A DNA stretch of 64,000 nt from Datura wrightii (lineage: Eukaryota > Streptophyta > Magnoliopsida > Solanales > Solanaceae), in assembly GCA_035772735.1 (NCBI GenBank), contig JASDFA010000003.1, positions 98,265,001 to 98,329,000 on the forward strand, read 5' to 3'. Below the pieces are notes generated by a model. It searched no databases, had not been told where the DNA came from, and saw nothing but the letters and a program-made list of their open reading frames with translations. Position numbers and translations under genes: made by a program. Within the stretch, counting starts at the first letter, position 1. The number at the start of each line of letters is the position of its first letter. This document shows, in pieces, positions 48,050-58,809 of the stretch.

Positions 48050-51000
48050 GGGGCAGTTCTCATACAGGTGATCATGCTCACTTTTATGCATTACTCGGTA
48101 GGCCCAAGCCAGAGGCTTCTGACGTTGTTATCACAAGTACGATCTTTGTATCCGAAAGAATTACTATGGTTGTGTTTGATCTGGGTTCTACTTTTTTCCT
48201 GTGTGTCTGCTTATTTTGCTTTGGGATTGGATCTTTCTTGTGATATACTTGATACTCCTATCCATGTGTCTACTCCTGTTGGGGATTCTGCAGTGGTGGA
48301 TAGGGTATTTCGTGATTGTATTGTTGACTTTATGGGTTTGATACTCTGGTAGATTTAGTCATCTCGGATATGATAGATTTTGATGTGATTCTGCGAATGA
48401 GCTGGCTATCTCCTTACCATCCTATTCTGGATTGCTATGCTAAGACCGTCACCATATCAGGTCCCAGATCGTCTAGGTTGGAGTGGAAAGGGAATTGTAG
48501 ATCTGCTCCTAAGAAAATCATTTCCTATATTCGTTCCTACAAATTGATAGAGCGGGGGTGTTCAGCATATATAGCTCATATTCAGGACACCAATTTCGAG
48601 GATCCTACCATAGAGTCAGTCCCGGTAGTTTGTGAATTCTTAGAGGTATTCCCTACAGATCTGCTCAGCATGCTGCTGGACCATGATATTGATTTCTGCA
48701 TAGATTTAGAGCCAGGGAGTCGACCTATTTCTATTCTTCCATACAGAATGGCACCAACTGAGTTGAGAGAACTCAAGAAGAAGTTGCAGGAACAACTTAA
48801 TAAAGGGTTTATTAGGCCAAGTGTCTCTTCATGCGGTGCCCCGGTCTTGTTTATGAAAAAGAAAGACAAATTATATGCGAATATGCATTAATTACCGCCA
48901 GTTGAATAAGGTAACCATCCATAATAAATACCCTCTCCCTCGAATAGATGACTTGTTTGATCAGTTACAGGGAGCAGCAGTGTTCTCCAAGATTGACCTG
49001 AGGTCTGGTTATCATCAGTTGAAGATTCGTGCTGAAGATATTTCCAAGAAAACCTTTTGGACCAGGTATGGACATTATGAGTTCCTAGTCATGTCCTTTG
49101 GACTCATAAATGCTCCAGCAATGTTCATGAGCTTGATAAATGTATATTCAAACCCTATCTAGATTCATTCGTAATTTTTTTTATTGATGATATCTTAGTG
49201 TACTCTAAGACCAAGCAGGAGCATGAAAACCATCTGAAAATTGTGTTGGGGTTGCTAAAGGAGAAGCAACTGTATGCCAAATTCACCAAGTGTGAGTTTT
49301 GGTTGGAGTCCATGTCTTTTCTGGGACATGTAGTCTCTAAATAGGGAATTAAAGTGGATCCACAAAAGGTGGAGGACATCTAGAACTGGGCTAGGCCTAC
49401 TACAGTGATGGAGATTCAGAGTTTCGTAGGGCTGGCCAGTTATTATCACTGAATTTTGAAGGGGTTTGCATCCATTTCCTTAATATTGACAAAGTTGACT
49501 CAGAAGGATTTAACTTTTTAGTGGTCTGAGGAATGTGAAGAGAGTTTTCAGAAGCTCAAGACCCTGCGAACCACAACACCTATCCTGGTATTACTGATGA
49601 AAGGTAAAGATTTCGTCGTTTATTGAGATGCCTCACAGTCTGGGTTGGGTGCTGTGTTGATGCAGAAAGGGTAGGTCATTACTTACGCCTTGAGACAGTT
49701 GAAGGCGCACGAGAAGAATTATCCCACGATGACCTTGAACTGGTAGTGGTGGTTTTCGCATTGAAAATTTGGAGGCATTACCTGTATGGGGCCCATTGCG
49801 AGGTATTCACAGATCATTGCAACTTGCAATATGTGTTCTCCCTAAAAGACCTCAACCTTAGACAGAGGAGATGGATGGAGCTGCTGAAAGATTATGATGT
49901 GATGATTTTGTATCACCCAGGGAAGGAAAATATGGTAGTAGATGCGTTGAGCCAAAAAGCAGTGAGTATGGGTAGTCTAGCTTGCTTGGAAGCTACTCAG
50001 TGGCTGATGGCCAAAGAAGTACAGACATTGGAAAATAGCTTGATGAGACTTTCATTGACAGAAACTGGTGGGATACTAGCCAATATGGAGGCTAAGTCAT
50101 CACTTTTGGAGGAGATAAAAGCCAGATAGTTTGAGGATGAGAAGTTGGGTAAGATTCGAGACAACGAGGAGAAGCTAAAGAAGTAGTGCTAGATAGCTAA
50201 GGGGTCCTGAGAATAAAGGGGCAGGTATGTGTTCCTCGAGTTGGTGAGCTAATTAAAACCCTCCTAGCAGAAGCTCACAACTCGAGCTACTGCATTCATC
50301 CCGGGACTACCAAAATGTACCATGACTTGAAGCGTCACTATTGGTGGGGAAGGATGAAGAGGGACATTGTAAATCATGTTGCCCAATGTTTTAACTACCA
50401 ACAAGTGAAGTATAAGCACCAGTAAGTAATTCAGAAGATGCCCATCCCAGAGTAAATATGGGAGAAAATTGAAATGGACTTCGTGGTGGGTCTTCACAAG
50501 ACATTCGGGAAGTTTGACTCAATTTGGGTCATTATTGATAGACTAATCTAGTCTGCCCACTTCCTACCTATCCAAGTAACTTATAATGTCGAGAGGTTGG
50601 CAAAGCTGTGTGTGAGAAAGTGATTCGGTTGCATAGGGTGCCGGTTTATATTGTGTTAGATAGGGGCACTCAATTCACCTCCCATTTCTGGAGGACCTTG
50701 CAGGTAGAGTTAGGTACAAGGTTGGATTTATGTACAACCTTCCATCCTCATATAAATGGACAATCAAAATGGACCATCCAGGTATTAGAGGATATGCTGT
50801 AGGTCCGTGTGATAGATTTCGGGGGGCCATTGGGATAACTACTTACCCTTGGCGGAGTTTGTTTACAACAACAACTATTATCTGAGCATTAGCATAGCGC
50901 CATTTGGAGCTCTGTATGGGAGGAAATGCAAGTCTCCAATTGGGTTATTTGATGCATTTGAGGTAAGACCCTAGGGAATCGATTTGCTGAGGGAATACTT

Positions 51001-51500
51001 GGAAAAAGTCCGAGTAATCCAAGAACATCTAGTAGTCGACTCAAAGTAGGCAGAAAAAATATGCAGAAAGAAAAGTGATAGATATGGAGTTCATGAGGGA
51101 GAGAAAGTCTTGCTCAAAGTATCCCCCATGAAGGGGGTAATGCGATTTAGTAGTTGGGGCAAGCTTAACATGAGGTACATTGGGCCATTTGAAATTCTCT
51201 GGCATATGGGTGAAGTAGCTTATGAGCTGGCCTTACCGCCAGGGCTGTCAGGGTGCATCCAACATTCCATGTTTCTATGTTGAAGAAATACTATGGGGAT
51301 GTAACGTACATCATCAAATGGGACTTTGTGTTGTTGGATGAGAACTTGTCATATGAGGAGGAGCCAGTGGAGATATGGGGTAGGAAGATTGACAAGCTGA
51401 GATCAAAAGAGACTGCGATGGTAATGGTCCAGTGGAAGAATCGTCCCCATAGAGAAAGCCACTTAGTAGACCGAGATATACAAATCAAATATCCTTAATT
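48050..51500 (+). pseudogene. Gypsy C pol remnant
   Basis: The protease is barely recognisable (48060-48400), ending IDFDVILRMSWLSPYH. RT starts at 48600-48890 (RMAPTELRELKKKLQEQL, FIRPSVSSCGAPVLF). It continues at 48875-49162 with KIDLRSGYHQLKIR, has a one-base loss near 49141, and then an intact FIDD at 49180-49191. RNase H is at 49620-49960 (VFALKIWRHYLYGAH, YHPGKENMVVDALS). The integrase core (50480-50800) has MDF-like and LDRGTQF acidic sites, but the position of the catalytic Glu reads Lys (QSKWTI, codon 50767-50769). The C-terminal segment 51253-51498 (HPTFHVSMLKKY, VQWKNRPHRES) is chromodomain-like. Confidence 0.8.
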
Positions 51501-51578
51501 GTTCGTGTAATCTGGTACTTTCTCTTCTTTGCTTTTGTAGACTAGTCGGGGATGAATAGTGTTTTAATTTGTGTATGA

Positions 51579-53455
51579 TGTGATGATCGGTATGTCTATA
51601 TAAAGGGAAACTAACATAGAGCACCCGAACGGGGCTAGACCAGGGATAAAATAAGTGTTGTGGAGTGAGATAGTGAAAGTTGGTTGTTTTTGGGGAGCTA
51701 CTGGTTTCGGGGAACCGCTGCAACCGTAGTCTTTCCACTGCAGCGAGATCGTTGTAATGGTCAGAGTTTACACCGGAACGAACCAGAAAAATAACCGCCG
51801 AATCTGCGATAGTGGTGTCCCGACTGCGATAGTGGTGTCTTGACAGCCATAGAGGGTCCACTGCAGTGGAAAAATGACCACTACAGCAGATGATGGGTTT
51901 CAGAAAGTGGGTTTAAGTGGGATTTCTGGGGTTATACCTCACTATTTCCAAAGCACGAAATTCCTAAAGCAGAAGGTGATTTCTCCCTAGAGAAGTAGGA
52001 TTTTCTTCTCAAGGTAAGGTTCTTGACTTACTACCATTGTGCTTGATTATGTAAACGCCTAGAAATCAAGGGTGAACCTTTAATGGTAAATTTATAGCAA
52101 AGAAACCCTAGGTTGATAGAACTAGGGCTGGTTCCTGGGGAACTAATGGGAGATGGTTGTGAGTTTAAAAAGGGGGAGTATGATCATTTCCCTATGCGTG
52201 TTCCTAGAGAACGTAATTCATGCGGGAATTGAGACTTAGAACTAGGTGAAATTGGGGCTTTACTCTTAAATTGCTTTGAAGGGATGGATTTGAGTTTCTA
52301 AGACCCGTGCATGGGTGGTAGGATACTGAATTTTGTCATATTCTTGTTTAGACTTTGCGCATTCAGAAGCATTAAGGAAAGTCAAGGCTCCAGCACAGTG
52401 ATTTCCATCCGAACCCCCCCTCCTCCCCAAAATCGAGGTAAGTTATGGTTTAAAAGAGTTAGACTTTATATAATGACCTATATGTATGTGTAATGATAAT
52501 GTATTGATTTGGTCTATGGATATTAGTTGCGGTGACGATTGCTTGCTAAAATTCAATTGTTAAAATAAGTTTGTTATGATGTTGCCACCGAATCTATGGG
52601 GAATTGTGTTAAATTGTTAAGTGTGTTCTTTTGCATTGTCATTGAAGTGAATGATAAATTGTTCAACTTTTCAAGTGAGGGAGGTAGATTGAGATATCCT
52701 GAATGTCATAATAATGAACTCAGTGATGATATAAATACTATGAGAATGATGAGGGATAATAAGAATACCCAGAGATGAGAGGCTCGTGCCCGAGGGGAGC
52801 ATCCGAGTGAGTAATAGTGATTGAGTGGCTCATGTTCGAGGGGAGAATCCGAATGAGCATATGAGTGGGAGCGGATACGACTCTGGTAACAGTACATGAA
52901 TTTCTAGAGTCCCTTGCAGGTCATGACTGGAAGGGCAAAAATAAGACCCTCTAGCATGTGTGTACATTGATGTTTGGTGATTGAGTGTTATGGTGATATG
53001 AAGGAGGCATGTGCCCGACATATCGCCATTTGTTCTATTTTATGATGTAGTTATAAGAGTGTTAAAAACATGAAATAAGTAAGTGCTATGTGGCTGAATT
53101 GAGCTTGTGATCATGCGGTTGTTACTTGAACGTAGAAGGTGGAAAAGATTTGATGTTTGATATAGTCAAATGAATATTAATATTTGAGTTGTGCTATCTG
53201 GTTGCGATTTGCTCTATATCGCATGTGGTTATGTAATAGTTCAAGTATCGATGTCAATAACATACAATTATATCTGAATACGATGAAGTGTGAATTGCAA
53301 AGAGTTAGCGAAATGATGTAGGTGCAGCTAGGTTGAGCTACTATCCAGGACTGTATTGCTGCAGTGGGACTTATTTCGCTACGGCGAGATCATGATAGAT
53401 AAAAAGTAACCGCTATAGCGAAAGGCCTAATCCAGTGAGTAGGTAGGTTGTCACC
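51579..53455 (+). repeat. Gypsy C 3' LTR (truncated by element D)
   Basis: It starts TGTGATGATCGG and matches the 5' LTR up to GGTTGTCACCTG. It is then cut at 53456 by the terminus of element D. The last ~560 bp of this LTR, seen in the 5' copy, are not in the window. Confidence 0.75.
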
Positions 53456-56400
53456 TGTAACACCCCAAAAGTTCCCAAGATTTAAAATTAGGATTTGAAG
53501 TGTGCTCAGCAGAAAAATCTTCAACAGTGCCTTAGAACGACTCGTCCAACGAGTCGTTGGCTGTTCTAACGAGTCATTAGAGGCAGTTGTTGGAAGGGAT
53601 TCAGGATTTGGTGGAAAGTGTTTTGATGCCACGAGAGGAAGGACGAATCATTGTGTGAAACAACAACCCATTGGATGCAATCATGGTAAGTTTGCAGTTT
53701 GGACTTCTCCGAAGGGACGAGTCAGGTGACGACTCATTGGTTTCCATAATGGGTCATCGCGAGGAGTCATTCGTTGGAGTTCAAGGTTTTGGGTTGGTGA
53801 TGACGGATGGCTACGATGGAACGTTTAAGCTAACAACGACCCGTGGTGTTGATCATTGGAAAGGACTTAAGGGTTGGTCCAGTGGAGTCAACGGGAGGTG
53901 GTGAAGAGCCGTTGGATGAAGTAACGACTCTTCCTGTTGGTCGTTAGTTGAGGAAGAAAAAACTGTGAAGAAAACCCTAGAAACAACGGATGGTCATCAC
54001 GAGTCGTGGTGAGGACCAACAACTCGTGGTGAGGATCATGGTCTCAGATCGGGTAGATTTTAATGTTTTTCCCAGGGGTATTTTGGTAAAGTCCTACGCT
54101 TCCAGTTTTGAAATGGCTTCATTTTGGGAATTTTAAGGGACGTTTTTAGGGGTTTTCTAGCTTAACCTCTCATTCCCTCAACTCTTATTCCCTCCCCTCT
54201 CAAGATCAAGGATTCAACAAGGGTTTCCTCAAGGCTTCAAGGTGCAAGTTCAAGTGGGTTTCTATTAATCAGGTATGTGGCTTTTTCAACAAGGATATCC
54301 TTCCATACTTATGCCCTAAATGTTTATTTAAAAACCCGATTCCATTATTCTAGAAAAGCATGACCTAGGGTTTTGATTTATGGATGATTTCTTCAATGTC
54401 TTCTATGAATTCTAAGACCCACTAGGATTAAAAGTTAATTAGGCTCATGGGATTATTCTAATATCTTGAATTATGTGCTTAATGGTGAATATGCATTGTT
54501 ATATCCTGAAATCCCAAAGATCAGACCTGGGAGTTGAAACAGAGAGAAAAGCTTATAAAACCTGGCACCAGGCACAGAACGATTCATGGGATGACTTGTT
54601 GGTGCAGCCCACAAGTCTTGATGTAACTCATGGGGAGACCAGTGAGGAGTTTGGAAGTTTGAGAAAAAGGATCCCCAAGGGCGTGATACAAACTCGTGGT
54701 CTGACCCCACGAGTCGTTAGGTCAGTCATGGGGTGGGTAAGGAAAGAAAAGAGGAGAAGGGAGGCAGTGCACTCGACAGGGAGGACCCCACGAGTCATGG
54801 TCAGTCCCCACGATTCGTGGGGTGAGTTGTCGTCAAGTAGGGAAGATTTTTGTTGAATCTCAGGCAGTGTACTTCACGACCGACACCACGAGTCGTGACC
54901 CTTGACGACGAGTCGTTAGGTCCCTCATTAGGACCACCTGACAGTTAATTTCTGCAATAATAGTAAGGGCTTTTTCATAATTCCCAAGTTCCTAGGGCCT
55001 AAACTACGACATTTTGGGTTATGAATAGTGACTTTTAAAGGGGTTAAGTTCATTTTAGGCTTTATTCATTCATGCATGCAAGGTAGAAGACTAGAGAGGG
55101 TGATCAAGCCTAGCCTTCATCAATTTCTTTTTAATTTCCTATTTGGCATCTAAAGAAGTGTAAGAATCAGCTACCAGCAAGTATGTAAGGTTATGAATGG
55201 GTGATTTCCTTCACACCCATGCCCAATCCCTCTCTAAAGTATTGAATTCCTATGTCTACTCTATGGGGTTTTAACCCAAATGCATGAATCTCCTATTTAT
55301 GTACATGGGTATGATTTAATTATGATTCTACTTTTGAATTATAAAGCATAGGCAATTTTTATAATGTTTTCAATTTAAAATCATGTTTCTAGTTTTATAA
55401 ATTAAAAGTTCATTGATGAGATGTTCATGAAAGATGAGATTTGTGATGAATATATGATGATGATGAGATAGTATGATGAAAAGCATGTTTTGAAGCTACC
55501 CATGTTTACAATTATATTTTCGATGAGAATTGAGTATTTCTAAGTATGATAAATCTTTGGGCAATGCCCACATGTTATGTATGAATGATGATTTTCCCGA
55601 GTTAAGCTTACCAAATTGTTTTGGAGCGATGACTCATAATAATATTTTCAGCTTGTGGTATGTTTTGAGTTAAAACTTTCCTATGCATATCTTACCACAT
55701 GGTTTTGGAGCGAATGCTCCCAATTATATTTTTAGCTTGTGGTATGTTTTGAGCTAAAGCTTCTCATATGCATGATTTCACATTAGAGATGTATTTGAGT
55801 ATTGTGCTTCATCAATAGACGATGTTGAGCTTCATTATAAAATGATGTAGAGAATATGCATGTTTTTGGAAGTAATGTCTAGCACTGAGTAGGCTAAGGG
55901 TCGATCACCCTATGCCTCAGAACTACGCGCTAACGTAGGTTGATACTGTTATATATATTACTTTGGGACCTCCATTGTGATCTATCCTCGGCCCTAATGG
56001 CCCACGAGCTTGGTACCGATATCATGGTATCGTCCCTAGCCCTGGCAAGGCTTTGGACGGCTCTACCCACTTGAGTATGATAGTTGGGACCTCGTAAGCT
56101 CTATCGTGGTATGTCCGTTAAAAGATGAGTCTCTCATTGTTCCTCATGATTTCAGATATGCATATTCACTACTCATGAGATTTATGTAAATGCATGTTCT
56201 AAAGCAGGTTTGACTCAATGTTCAGCTTTACTTATAAATGTCAGAATTCAGCTTTTAGTCAATCAATTCAGTTATGATGTTATGAAGTTATGTTATGTCA
56301 TGTTATGAAGAGATCATGATTTGAGAAAGAATACATGCAAGCCCTACTCTCAGATTCTTAAATGTTTAGTTTATATTATACATTGTCTTTACATGATTTT

Positions 56401-56840
56401 CTTTGTTTAAGCGGTTTTACTTACCCTGTATACTCAGTACATTCCACGTACTGACTGAATACTCTATGCTGTATCATGTCATGATACAGGATCCGACTCT
56501 CAGGTTCATCCCCACACATAGTCCGTCTTCTGAGATTGCATTGTTTATGTTCGTGAGTCCTCATCTCCTGAGGACTAGACTATTCACCTTTCTTATATGT
56601 ATTTCCATTTCGATTTTTTTTGAGTTAGTTGGGGTCTTGTCCCATCAACTCGTCATGTTTAGAGGCTTTTCAGTCATATGTATGCACTCAGCTTCAGATT
56701 ATGTTTTCTGATGTTATGTTTAAGTTTAGACTTCCGCTATGAGTATATTGTTGACTATTCAGTTTCTTGATTGAGTAAGATGTATAATTATGCCATGGGT
56801 CGACTTGGGGTCTCTCGGGGCTCCTTGTCTCATGGTACGA
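53456..56840 (+). repeat. Element D LTR
   Basis: It has long arrays of palindromic ACGAGTCGT/ACGACTCGT variants (53518-54030 and 54570-54930). A ~110-bp imperfect tandem repeat lies at about 55600-55760 (TTTTGGAGCGA...AGCTTGTGGTATGTTTTGAG). Near its right end is a region shared with B's LTR (TACTCAGTACATTC, ATCATG.CATGATAC, GACTTGGGGT). No gene is present; frames such as 54473-54856 are shadows of the motif arrays. Confidence 0.6.
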
Positions 56841-57159
56841 TGCGGGCCTCAAGTGTGGGAAGGCCAAACACATGCTCAGAGATTGTCCAGCAGCGAGGCA
56901 GGATCATGATGGGGCCTGAGGCCAGGTTCTAGTTCTATAGCGCCAGTCGTACGCTCAACACATTAGGGAGCATCTACTAGCATAGGTGGCTGTCAGAGCC
57001 GGAACAGATTCTATTCTTAGCATCTCGCCAGGAGTAGGAGGTCTCCCCGGATGTGGTCACTGGTATATTACAAGTTTTCCATCTAGATGTTTATGCTCTG
57101 TTAGATCCAGGGGCTACCTTGTCTTTTGTGACACCTTATGTGGCCAGTGGCGTCGGAGT
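56841..57159 (+). pseudogene. Element D gag knuckle and protease fragment
   Basis: A knuckle-like stretch KCGKAKHMLRDCPAARQDHD lies near 56850. After stops and a shift, VFHLDVYALLDPGATLSFV reaches the protease active site (Asp codon 57104-57106), almost identical to the same stretch of element B. It ends at 57159 at the Athila LTR. Confidence 0.75.
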
Positions 57160-58709
57160 TGATCTTGGGCAAAATGGCATGTCCAAGGGATACTTTACAA
57201 CTTAGTTTTGTCTTCTTTAGCTACTTATTTATATACATTCTCATGTAATTTTATGTAAATGTGAATATATATACTAACCAACATGATTAGTTCTTGTTTT
57301 TGTAGGTTTAAAATGAATTTGAGGAACTAATCCATGAGTAGGTGAAGTAGAGGCATGGAATCGGAAGCAAAACGTGAACGTCGGCAAGGAGGATGCGCGA
57401 AACAGCCCACCTGCACGTTGGCAACGTGCCACGGCAGGCAGGCAGGCTATGCGACAAGTTCCGTGACACGCCATGAAACACGCTGCACAAGCAGCGTGAC
57501 ACGCTGCCAATGCGGTCAGCTTCTGCCTGGCGACGGTTTTGTGTTTTCCAGTGTGCATCCGCGATTCCTTCGTGTCACCAAGGTAAATTGGCACGATAAT
57601 CTCTGGGACACAGAGCTATTTCATGCCGGGAATAATTTTGTACATCTCACATTTACTATAAATAGGTCCCTTAGCTCCTAAAAACATTTTGTCACAATTT
57701 ATTTCTGAAAAACTGCCAAGGAGTGAAGGGAGAAGTGGGAGAACTCACCTAGGGTTCATCAATTTCATCTTCTCTTCTACCGATTCTTGTAACTATGTTA
57801 CTTTAATTATGTTTTCTTGTAATTATACGAACTTGAGTGGCTAGAACCCTTCCTCTAGGGTTTAAACCACAAGGTATGATTGTGAATACATGACTTTGTT
57901 TTGGTTTTAAATTATAAATCGTTGTTTTGTCTTACGTTCTTAAATATGGTTGTTTTTATGATTGATCACCATGAAAACACACACGTTACACCTAGGTTAA
58001 AGTTTGAGAAAGTAAACCTAGGCAAGAACAAAGAATATAGGGAGCAAGTTTGTATCTTACAATATAATTCGCGGTTAGGATAAGAAATTATACCTAATTT
58101 GCCTTGCTTGGTTATTAAAACGGGATGAGCTAGACACCAACTTAGAATTATCACATCACCACTCATAGAAGTAGTTGTGAAGCTAAGTTCGGTTAAGTGA
58201 TTAGAGGTACGAAAGTCCCTAATCAAGAGCATAAACCCCGTAAATTACATCCACGTAATTGAATTGCCCATGAACTAGAATGTCACATCCCCGCTCGATG
58301 ATGTAGTTGTGAGGCTAGTTTGTCATGTTTAGAGGCTCGAAAGACCATGAACATGCAATTGTAATTATGTGAGATGACAATTGATAATTCAATGCTTAAA
58401 CCATTACAAAGCGTAGTATCGCATGATTATCCGGCATTAGCCCTAGTTGCTTCTTGAATGTTTTCAGAGTATTTCTTTGACCACCCCTAGACTTAATAAA
58501 ACTTTATCGAAAAAGTCTATAATCAACACTTGCGAAAGTTAATATCACACTTGAACTTTATAATTAGCTGAATTGGTCCAGTCCCTGTGGGTTCAACATC
58601 CAGCTCTTAAAAAGGGCCACTGTATTGCTTGTAAGACCACGTACACTTGCGTGTGCACTTCGGGCAGTCGTCAACAAGTTTTTGGCGTCGCTGCTGCGCA
58701 GTCTCAACA
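57160..58709 (+). repeat. 5' LTR of Athila-like element 2
   Basis: It starts TGATCTTGGGCAAAATGGCA and has the same terminal hairpin (arms 57164-57171 and 57180-57187, one G:T pair). A GC-rich cluster lies at 57390-57540 and a good TATA box (TATAAATA) at 57657-57664. The end is ambiguous because the CAACAAGTTTTTGGCG junction occurs twice (58672 and 58705). Confidence 0.75.
57657..57664 (+). promoter_or_regulatory. LTR TATA box, element 2
   Basis: CTATAAATAGG lies just before TTAGCTCCTAA, identical in the 3' LTR at 63727-63734. Confidence 0.55.
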
Positions 58710-58711
58710 AG

Positions 58712-58732
58712 TTTTTGGCGCCGTTACCGGGG
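58712..58732 (+). other. PBS of Athila-like element 2
   Basis: TTTTTGGCGCCGTTACCGGG follows the second CAACA junction. A partial copy (TTTTTGGCGTCGCTGC) lies 33 bases upstream. Confidence 0.65.
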
Positions 58733-58809
58733 ACTCGGCGAAGTTCAGAGAATTTATCTATTTTTGTGTGATTTTTAAATTTCCTTAAGTGTTGAGAAAC
58801 TTTGTATTA

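Larger units (their letters stand above)
33274..53455 (+). mobile_element. Ty3/Gypsy retrotransposon C (chromovirus-like), heavily interrupted
   Basis: The 5' LTR (33274-33880 plus 44924-46403) is split by a hAT element. PBS, gag, protease, RT, RNase H and integrase follow at 46408-51500, and the 3' LTR starts at 51579. That LTR is itself cut at 53456 by element D and its end is not in the window. All coding regions are broken. Terminal TG and the initiator-Met PBS agree with a Tekay-related element. Its TSD cannot be checked. Confidence 0.75.
53456..57159 (+). mobile_element. Ty3/Gypsy element D (Tekay-like), truncated and interrupted
   Basis: It begins TGTAACACCCCAAAAG, the same terminus as elements A and B. 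A 3.4-kb LTR-like region runs to about 56840 and then passes directly into gag zinc-knuckle and protease sequence, so the PBS and most of gag are deleted. It is cut at 57160 by Athila-like element 2; the rest would lie beyond the window. Confidence 0.65.
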
